From a virus: DNA of 20,038 bases. Shown here one piece after another: positions 1-5,058 of the stretch (position 1 is the stretch's first letter; each line of letters starts with the position of its first letter). The DNA lies in the IMG/VR virus record IMGVR_UViG_3300021963_004406, positions 1 to 20,038 of that record; one strand, given 5' to 3'. The notes beneath the pieces were generated by a model. That model was given only the letters and a program-made list of their open reading frames with translations. It made no database searches and had not been told where the DNA came from. The position numbers and the translations under genes were made by a program.

Positions 1-16
1 ACCTAATAGAGGTTCT

Positions 17-1759
17 TTACTTATTTGCCTTATCGATAAGTCTTTCACTAAATGTTCCTTCATATGTTTTGTGTGCTACTTGTAAAATCACCAAATGCAA
101 TAACGTCAAATAAAACCCTCTCTCGTAAGAATTGGTTGCTTTATGTTTGCGGTTATTGCTAGGAACCAAATTGCCACGCTCTACAATAAAATGATAAAAA
201 TCATCAACCTCCACGACTTCATCGGTCAGTAATCCTAGTATTGATTCAGAAAAATTTTCAGTGGTGAAATTGTAATCACCTTCATTTTGAATCATCTTTT
301 TCCAAAGAGCTAAAAGCTTTCTATAGTCATCGACATCATAAGAATGAGCGTGCACTAAATTCAAGTCTTTTGGATGATAATTGAAATGATAGTAAAACAT
401 CAAATAACTCAACCCCTTAGCAAAGGTGATATTCTCGCCTTCAGCGGTCAACGAATTACAAATGATGTCATATTTGTTTTTAAATTGTTTCTTTGCGATA
501 TCTTCTTGTAAGTCAATAAACAATTTGACGATCTTCTGACACATATCATCTGGTCTAAACATACGAGTACCAGTATCCAAATTACCAGCCGGACATTGAT
601 AACATGCATTCTTATAATCGCAGGTTTGGCATTGTTCTTCTTCTTCAAACATCTTGGCATATTCACGCTGAAAATGTTTATATCGATCGATATAGATTTG
701 ATCGTTGAATACATTTCCTAGAATCGCACCATTACCAGCTGCAGCTTTTTGATTGGTGAAAAAGTAACAGCCAGAAAAATCACCTGATGCATCAATAGCA
801 ATCATGTCTGAACCGATCATACAGTTCTCTTCACCCTTTTGACCAACACCCTCAGAGAAGTGAATCTGCATATCTTGATATTTGCTTAAAACGTCAAGGA
901 TATCTTTATGTAATTTATCCCATTCATCATCTGTCCAACGGATGAATCCTTTACTCGAATCGAGGACTAACGGATGTACAACCATTCTACGGATACCGCG
1001 AACATATAAATGATCTGCAAATTCAGTAAAGTATGGAGCATTTTCTCTTGCAAGGGTGCAACGAATGGTTATACGTTTTTCTTGCTTCGGACCATCTGGA
1101 ATATAGTCGATCATGTCCATCAACTTATCAATCTTATCTTGACCGATCTCACGGTGATCGACTTCAGCGCGATCAGTGTCTAACGATATAAGAATATATG
1201 TGAAGTCATGAGCTAAAAATTCATCAACGAGTTCTTCTGTTAATAATAGTCCGTTTGTGACCATGCCGACTACAGTGTTATTATCTCCACGTGCGTTTTC
1301 CTGTAATTCAGCTTCATTCTTGCGAACAAAATCCAATATAATATCTTTGTGGATAAGAGGTTCTCCACCAAAGAAATTAAAAACTTTGCGTTGTCTGGTA
1401 TTTGAATTTACGAGAAATCTGTATGCAGATAATAAACTATCTGCAGTAAATCTTCCAAAATCTTTATTGTGTTGCTCGTAGCAGTATGAACATGACAGAT
1501 TGCATGCGTTGGTTAGAATCAAATTCATTTGTTTAAGTTCTTGGAAAAGATACTTAACAGAATCTAATTTGACAGTAGTTTCTTGTTCTCTTGGAACGAC
1601 AGAAATAAGCTTATTGGTTTTAGATAACCCCTTTGGGGTTATAATTTGTTCACTTTTAAATTGAAAAGATCCATCATCTAAAACATTAACTGTAGCAGAG
1701 TGTTCACTTTTTCTTTTTGCAAGTTGTTCTTTACTCAACCAAACTATGGGTTGGCTCAT
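17..1759 (-). CDS. Radical SAM/SPASM peptide-maturase-like enzyme (580 aa)
   Basis: Radical SAM enzymes bind a [4Fe-4S] cluster and cleave S-adenosylmethionine to start radical chemistry; those with a SPASM domain often modify ribosomal peptides or proteins. Visible here are the cluster motif CNLSCSYC (C86, C90, C93), the SAM-binding GGEP at 131-134, and a SPASM-type cysteine set: C313, C331, then C377, C380, C386, C389 and C407 in the order CxxCx5CxxC...C. The first 80 residues and the last 170 (about 410-580) lie outside these domains. The C-terminal part looks helical and has a His-rich patch (H458, H462, H470, H472). The ATG at 1759 is preceded by GAGAGA at suitable spacing. It lies 18 bases after the stop of a Cys-rich small protein, the obvious candidate substrate. 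An anaerobic-sulfatase-maturase-like activity on another protein is the alternative; no sulfatase gene is visible. Enzyme class is sure, substrate is inference. Confidence 0.9.
   Translation of the reverse strand: MSQPIVWLSKEQLAKRKSEHSATVNVLDDGSFQFKSEQIITPKGLSKTNKLISVVPREQETTVKLDSVKYLFQELKQMNLILTNACNLSCSYCYEQHNKDFGRFTADSLLSAYRFLVNSNTRQRKVFNFFGGEPLIHKDIILDFVRKNEAELQENARGDNNTVVGMVTNGLLLTEELVDEFLAHDFTYILISLDTDRAEVDHREIGQDKIDKLMDMIDYIPDGPKQEKRITIRCTLARENAPYFTEFADHLYVRGIRRMVVHPLVLDSSKGFIRWTDDEWDKLHKDILDVLSKYQDMQIHFSEGVGQKGEENCMIGSDMIAIDASGDFSGCYFFTNQKAAAGNGAILGNVFNDQIYIDRYKHFQREYAKMFEEEEQCQTCDYKNACYQCPAGNLDTGTRMFRPDDMCQKIVKLFIDLQEDIAKKQFKNKYDIICNSLTAEGENITFAKGLSYLMFYYHFNYHPKDLNLVHAHSYDVDDYRKLLALWKKMIQNEGDYNFTTENFSESILGLLTDEVVEVDDFYHFIVERGNLVPSNNRKHKATNSYERGFYLTLLHLVILQVAHKTYEGTFSERLIDKANK
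1624..1642. repeat. Perfect inverted repeat, 8-bp stem, 3-base loop
   Basis: ATAACCCC and GGGGTTAT flank TTT, forming a perfect 8-bp stem. It lies inside the radical SAM gene, about 120 bases into the coding sequence (around codons 40-46). No run of T follows on the minus strand, so it does not look like an intrinsic terminator. It could act as an mRNA structure or be chance. Confidence 0.5.
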
Positions 1760-1777
1760 AATATATCTCTCAATTCT

Positions 1778-1981
1778 TTATAGTGTTCCTCTACTACAAT
1801 CACACTGGCACTGGCATTCACACACCGTTGTGTAATCATCATAGAATATATGATTGTGTGTAGCCAATGATTCTAATACATCAAGCATTTGCCTATATGT
1901 GTTAGCTGATATCGGCTCAGCCGGCTGAGCTTCAGCAGGAATAGGTAGTCCAGAATTAAATAGACTGGTTTGTTGTGTCAT
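1778..1981 (-). CDS. 67-aa HxH protein with CxCxCxCxC tail; candidate radical-SAM substrate
   Basis: A small protein with a Pro/Ala-rich N-terminus (1-23), a helical segment from I24, an HxH motif (H42, H44) followed by YDDY (47-50), and a C-terminus with five cysteines at every second residue (C54, C56, C58, C60, C62; spacers E, Q, Q, D) before SRGTL. Residues 24-49 match both modules of the 129-residue protein at 4179-4568, including the 18-residue distance from the conserved Ile to the first His. That suggests a tail-region structural protein. The Cys tail sits where that paralogue instead continues with LATYG. The next gene downstream, after 18 bases, is a radical SAM/SPASM enzyme, so this is likely its substrate, RiPP-precursor style. 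Alternatively the HxH and CxC residues may bind metal unaided. The start is well supported by GAGG 7 bases upstream. Function is inferred. Confidence 0.85.
   Translation of the reverse strand: MTQQTSLFNSGLPIPAEAQPAEPISANTYRQMLDVLESLATHNHIFYDDYTTVCECQCQCDCSRGTL
1915..1930. repeat. 16-bp perfect GC-rich palindrome
   Basis: GCTCAGCCGGCTGAGC equals its own reverse complement. It is much richer in GC than its surroundings and encodes part of the Pro/Ala/Glu stretch (about residues 18-22) of the Cys-rich 67-residue protein. Shorter matching arms (GCTGA at 1905-1909, TCAGC at 1932-1936) could extend the structure asymmetrically. As RNA it can fold as a 6-bp stem with a CCGG loop. It may be a regulatory structure, a protein-binding site, or a chance result of the coded amino acids. 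Confidence 0.5.
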
Positions 1982-1983
1982 CT

Positions 1984-2946
1984 TTAAACCTCTTCGTAAT
2001 GTTTAGATACTGTTATATTGTATACCAAACGGTTGCCGCTATTAATAAATGTCCAATCCATGGTATTACCAGTATTCAATCGAAGACTGATATAACCACC
2101 ATGTTGTCCATTTTTAAATCGCGCTTTATATTTATTAGATCCCAAACTGATGATATTTAAATCACTTACAACTTTTATCAATGAACTATCTAAGTTTTCA
2201 TCTAGTGCTTGTCGGAGTGTTCCTAATGCACCAACATCAAACTCAAATTCATCTCCTCGTACTACATACCACTTATCTTCTAATGGATATGCATTTTTAC
2301 TCATCTTTGGTTTTAAGAATTGAGTAGCAAAATCTCCCATATGCTGATCCATATTTCTAAATCTTGCAATATCAGTTTCAAATTCAACATCATCACCTAA
2401 TACAGTTATTGCTGGATTAAACACTATAAGATAGATGGGCGTATCTTTCATCTTATACGCATAAAACCATGTTACTGCGCTGACGCGTTTATTATCATTA
2501 GTCGTTATAAATTCATCTTTTTGAATATCATATATGTGACCTCCCATCCAAGGATTGCGAGTATAGAACACAGTATTTTGAATAATATCTTTATGAGAAC
2601 CGCCGCCATCCATAAATGTACCGAATCCCAAAGATTTCTCTTGATTATTATCAAGCCAATTAATTACAAAGTTAAGATCCACACCCTTTGTAACGGCTCT
2701 GTTGATATCCATTGTTGGTTCAACAAACTGTTTTGTCAATATGAATTCAGATCCTTCTACATGACCGAGATTCTTCTTAAACACAACCTTATTATCTCTT
2801 TTATTGAACTGATATAGATATGATTGTGAATCTTTTGGGTTTATCCAAAATCCTTTGTTATCATAATCAGAGTTCCATGTATTTGCAGCATCCAGCCATG
2901 GGGTACTTTGAGTTTCACCACATTGAAAAAATACTATAGGTTTCAT
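1984..2946 (-). CDS. Uncharacterised 320-aa protein, likely phage structural or accessory
   Basis: I do not recognise this protein. It is rich in Asn, Asp and aromatic residues, with no signal peptide, membrane helix or coiled coil visible. It looks like a mixed or beta-rich globular fold. Notable local motifs are a Gly-rich FGTFMDGGGSHKD and an adjacent NPWMGGHIYD, both near the middle. The chosen start is the ATG at 2946 (MKPIVFFQCGE) because GAGGATATA precedes it; the frame is open a further 16 codons upstream, to 2994, but that extension runs into the divergent aminotransferase gene. The Cys-rich 67-residue gene begins 2 bases after its stop, and its last codons carry that gene's ribosome binding site. 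It therefore belongs to one unit with that gene and the radical SAM gene. It could be a fibre or adhesin, or a partner of the modification system. Confidence 0.75.
   Translation of the reverse strand: MKPIVFFQCGETQSTPWLDAANTWNSDYDNKGFWINPKDSQSYLYQFNKRDNKVVFKKNLGHVEGSEFILTKQFVEPTMDINRAVTKGVDLNFVINWLDNNQEKSLGFGTFMDGGGSHKDIIQNTVFYTRNPWMGGHIYDIQKDEFITTNDNKRVSAVTWFYAYKMKDTPIYLIVFNPAITVLGDDVEFETDIARFRNMDQHMGDFATQFLKPKMSKNAYPLEDKWYVVRGDEFEFDVGALGTLRQALDENLDSSLIKVVSDLNIISLGSNKYKARFKNGQHGGYISLRLNTGNTMDWTFINSGNRLVYNITVSKHYEEV
1989..1992 (-). promoter_or_regulatory. Ribosome binding site embedded in the upstream gene's last codons
   Basis: GAGG, read on the minus strand, lies inside the codons for the final Glu-Val of the 320-residue protein (GAG GTT TAA), which is followed two bases later by the ATG of the Cys-rich protein. 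This fixes the start at 1981 and implies translational coupling. Confidence 0.75.
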
Positions 2947-2955
2947 TATATCCTC

Positions 2956-4182
2956 ATGTTTAATTATAACTATGTTCTTCCGTACACAAATCACGCAGAT
3001 CTTGAACCATTAATCATCAGTTCCGCTGAGGACTTCCATTTGATTACGAAGTCTGGTCAGCGGATCCTAGATGCCCAATGCGGCAATATAAACTGCAACC
3101 TGGGTTACTCTCAACATTCAATATCCAATGCTATTTATATGGCATCCAAGTCATTACCGTTCAGTAGACATAATAATGCTATGTTAGCTGAGATTGGTGC
3201 AGAGTATTCTAAGCGTCTTTCATATTATTTCCCCAAACACGAGAAGTTTTTCTTCGGAAGTTCTGGTTCAGACGCAATTGAGACGGCATTACGTTTGTCA
3301 TATATGACACGCTTAAAACAAAAGAGTGATAAGAAAAAGATAGTTACGTTTAAGGGATCATACCACGGATCTACATGGTTGACAGGATCCATTAGTGATT
3401 TAGGAGGTTTAGGACAACACTTGCCCCATTGGCCAGATAATTTAAAGTTGTCATCTCCATTTGGTAATGATGGACAACAAACATTGTACGAGCTTGAGAT
3501 GTTAGACTTGTCAGGAGTTAGTTCCATAGTAATAGAACCATTCACATATTTGTCTGGAGTGTTTGAATGTAGTTATACATTTTGGGAAGAACTTGAAAAG
3601 ATATGTAAACAAAATGATATCCATCTAATATTAGACGAATCTGCATCGAGTTTCTTTAAGACTGGAAATTCATTCTACTACACATCAATCCCAATAGAAC
3701 CAACATTCATAGTGTTATCAAAAAGTATTACTGCAGGTTACATGCCTCTCTCAGCCGTCGCTATCCACAATGATATTTGGAGTATATTACAAGACGAATG
3801 GATTGTACACGGTTGGACAAACAGCGGATCGGTACCTGCATTAGCAGCAGCAAACGAAGCGTTACTGATCTATGAAGAAAATGATTTTAATAATTGTGAT
3901 TTAGTAGAAGATTTTCTATCGTGGCTAGTGAGCGAGCATGACATTACCTCAACTAGACAAGTTGGTAACTTCTTTGCTTTTGATATGAAATCTAGGAAGT
4001 GGCGCCGAGATGTTGGCGTTAGGTTTGCATCAGTTGCACTTAAACATGATCTTCAATTGACGACTTTTAAGTATGATGCTATTGCTAGAGGTTTGATACC
4101 TCTAAATGCTGGTGAAGAATATTTTAATGAATTAAAAGAGAAAGTAAGTCGAGTTGTAAAAGATACGAGTTTACTGCGTTAA
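2956..4182 (+). CDS. Class III PLP-dependent aminotransferase (408 aa)
   Basis: This belongs to the fold-type I, class III aminotransferases (relatives include glutamate-1-semialdehyde aminomutase, BioA and acetylornithine aminotransferase). Numbering from the ATG at 2956, it keeps the phosphate-binding GSSGSDAIE (101-109), the PLP-stacking YHG (136-138), the cofactor-binding Asp in LDES (D227) and the Schiff-base Lys in SKSITAGYMPLSAV (K256), then HGWTNSG (285-291). Length is normal for the family, so the enzyme looks complete. A TTG at 2908 extends the frame by 16 codons, but that sequence overlaps the divergent gene and is poor in family features. The ribosome site is weak: AGG ends 15 bases before the ATG. 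It is the only plus-strand gene here. Its start is 9 bases from the divergent 320-residue gene and its stop shares TTAA with the convergent 129-residue gene. The substrate is unknown. Confidence 0.88.
   Translation: MFNYNYVLPYTNHADLEPLIISSAEDFHLITKSGQRILDAQCGNINCNLGYSQHSISNAIYMASKSLPFSRHNNAMLAEIGAEYSKRLSYYFPKHEKFFFGSSGSDAIETALRLSYMTRLKQKSDKKKIVTFKGSYHGSTWLTGSISDLGGLGQHLPHWPDNLKLSSPFGNDGQQTLYELEMLDLSGVSSIVIEPFTYLSGVFECSYTFWEELEKICKQNDIHLILDESASSFFKTGNSFYYTSIPIEPTFIVLSKSITAGYMPLSAVAIHNDIWSILQDEWIVHGWTNSGSVPALAAANEALLIYEENDFNNCDLVEDFLSWLVSEHDITSTRQVGNFFAFDMKSRKWRRDVGVRFASVALKHDLQLTTFKYDAIARGLIPLNAGEEYFNELKEKVSRVVKDTSLLR
2961..2968 (-). promoter_or_regulatory. Candidate promoter for the 320-aa/Cys-rich/radical SAM unit
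   Basis: TATAATTA on the minus strand matches the T4-type late element TATAAATA at 7 of 8 positions and contains a perfect sigma-70 -10 hexamer, TATAAT. A start about 6-7 bases downstream would give an mRNA beginning close to the GAGGATATA ribosome site of the 320-residue gene. The element lies inside the first codons of the plus-strand aminotransferase. Matches to such AT-only motifs arise often by chance in this sequence. Confidence 0.35.
3132..3139 (-). promoter_or_regulatory. Perfect TATAAATA, candidate late promoter inside the aminotransferase gene
   Basis: An exact match to the T4-type late element, read on the minus strand, lies 186 bases upstream of the 320-residue gene. If used, it would make a leader antisense to the aminotransferase mRNA. 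A handful of exact matches are expected by chance in a window of this composition, so support is only positional. Confidence 0.25.
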
Positions 4183-4568
4183 GCAGTTCTATCAGCAATG
4201 TAATGACTGTGATTTCCAAAGCCTCTGATTGCACCTCTAAGCTCATTGTGTGTTAAAGTAGTTATCTCACCCGCTGATGCGACGGTGGATGGAGGCATAT
4301 ATAACTGTGACAATCCATTTGGTTGGATAGCTCCAGTATTTTTATCTTCATAATAATTGCCACGATCGCCGTTATTACCATATGTAGCTAGTTGATATGC
4401 ATCATCATATGTGTGAAAATGGCCTTGCCAAGCATTGGTTAAGTTAATCAACGAATTAATATCACTAGCATTAATAGTGTTTCCAACTGCAATATTATTT
4501 CTTAATGTAGTTATAGGACTATTATCAGGAAATGAATTTGCTTTGGGGGTGCGTTCTGTTTGTGCCAT
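4179..4568 (-). CDS. 129-aa tail-region protein with two HxH modules
   Basis: No named family is recognised. The protein holds two copies of one module: an Ile, then N and L, then HxH, then Asp. Copy 1 has I32, N38, L40, HFH (50-52) and DD (55-56); copy 2 has I102, N108, L110, HSH (120-122) and D126. The Ile-to-His distance is 18 residues in both. The same module, with the same spacing, occurs in the Cys-rich 67-residue protein at 1778-1981. Between the copies is a Gly/Asn/Tyr-rich stretch. Position among fibre genes suggests a small virion or fibre-tip protein; the paired histidines could bind a metal ion, as HxH motifs do in some tail-spike tips. The start is fixed by GAGG 6 bases upstream. 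Its stop TAA overlaps the stop of the convergent aminotransferase gene. Confidence 0.8.
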   Translation of the reverse strand: MAQTERTPKANSFPDNSPITTLRNNIAVGNTINASDINSLINLTNAWQGHFHTYDDAYQLATYGNNGDRGNYYEDKNTGAIQPNGLSQLYMPPSTVASAGEITTLTHNELRGAIRGFGNHSHYIADRTA

Positions 4569-4569
4569 C

Positions 4570-5058
4570 TTAAACCTCTAAAAATTCTTCAATTGTGTTT
4601 TGAATTTCAATGGTATTATCCCACAATTTACTATCCCAACCAGTATTATCTTTAATAGTTGCAAAATATACGATTTTTGTATCTACATTGGATTTAATAA
4701 AAGGCTCAACAAAATACTCTAACCACAATTTAGCAGCATCTTCTTTAGATTCGGCCTCAACTGCTAATGACTTGATAAACTCTACTGTTTCTAAATTAAA
4801 ATCTATACTAATAAAACTATCATATAGATTATCATAGTTCAAGTCTATGACAGTATAGTCTTTATTATAAATTATGCTTTTTTTAGTTTTTCTATAAAGC
4901 GGTAAATAATTATCACCATCTCTATCTACGCTATCAGTAACTAGTAAGCGAACGATCTCTTGTTCTAAAACTGGATTTTCTGAATACTTTATATCAGATA
5001 GTGATGGATGTTGTTTGATAAAATCAAAGAATATTTTTTTGTGTTCATCTTTAGTCAT
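4570..5058 (-). CDS. Hypothetical 162-aa acidic protein
   Basis: I do not recognise this protein. It is rich in Asp, Glu, Lys, Ile and Tyr, with no signal peptide, membrane segment or Cys; it looks like a soluble alpha/beta protein. The ATG at 5058 overlaps the fibre gene's stop as TAATG, a common coupled start; a GTG at 5073 would add five residues, with no better ribosome site. It sits between the fibre-like gene and the HxH protein and runs into the latter with one base between. A fibre chaperone or an accessory virion protein are possibilities from position alone. Confidence 0.75.
   Translation of the reverse strand: MTKDEHKKIFFDFIKQHPSLSDIKYSENPVLEQEIVRLLVTDSVDRDGDNYLPLYRKTKKSIIYNKDYTVIDLNYDNLYDSFISIDFNLETVEFIKSLAVEAESKEDAAKLWLEYFVEPFIKSNVDTKIVYFATIKDNTGWDSKLWDNTIEIQNTIEEFLEV
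4575..4578 (-). promoter_or_regulatory. Ribosome binding site embedded in the upstream gene's last codons
   Basis: GAGG lies in the codons for the last Glu-Val of the 162-residue protein (GAG GTT TAA), one base before the ATG of the HxH protein. The layout is nearly identical to that before the Cys-rich protein at 1981. Confidence 0.75.

Noticed and set aside
448-714. Minus-strand ORF inside the radical SAM gene, and the many similar ORFs on both strands inside the large structural genes
   Set aside because: They lie wholly inside well-supported genes, lack family features and have no ribosome sites; they are shadows.
1775-1782. TATAAAGA on the minus strand before the radical SAM gene (7 of 8 to the late element)
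   Set aside because: It overlaps the stop codon of the Cys-rich gene and a chance match is likely. The gene is better explained as cotranscribed with the Cys-rich gene.
1778-1981. Cys-rich protein as a bacteriocin or lanthipeptide precursor
   Set aside because: No double-Gly leader, no lanthionine synthetase, protease or exporter nearby, and its N-terminal module matches a tail-region protein.
2908-2937. Sigma-70-like promoter for the aminotransferase (TTGAGT, 18 bases, TACTAT)
   Set aside because: Only 4 of 6 matches in each box, and in AT-rich coding sequence such hits are common. Kept only as a possibility; 5'-end mapping would decide.
2908-2955. TTG start at 2908 for the aminotransferase (16 more residues)
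   Set aside because: No ribosome site, rare start codon, overlap with the divergent gene, and the added residues lack family character. The ATG at 2956 gives a normal class III N-terminus.
2947-2994. Longer start at 2994 for the 320-residue protein
   Set aside because: GAGGATATA just before the ATG at 2946 is a much better ribosome site, and the longer form would overlap the start of the divergent gene.
4183-4260. Possible terminator after the aminotransferase
   Set aside because: No stable stem followed by T residues on the plus strand; only a weak CAGT/ACTG pairing.
4341-4380. Collagen-like repeat in the 129-residue protein (GNNGDRGNY)
   Set aside because: Only two Gly-x-x steps; too short to be a collagen-like segment.
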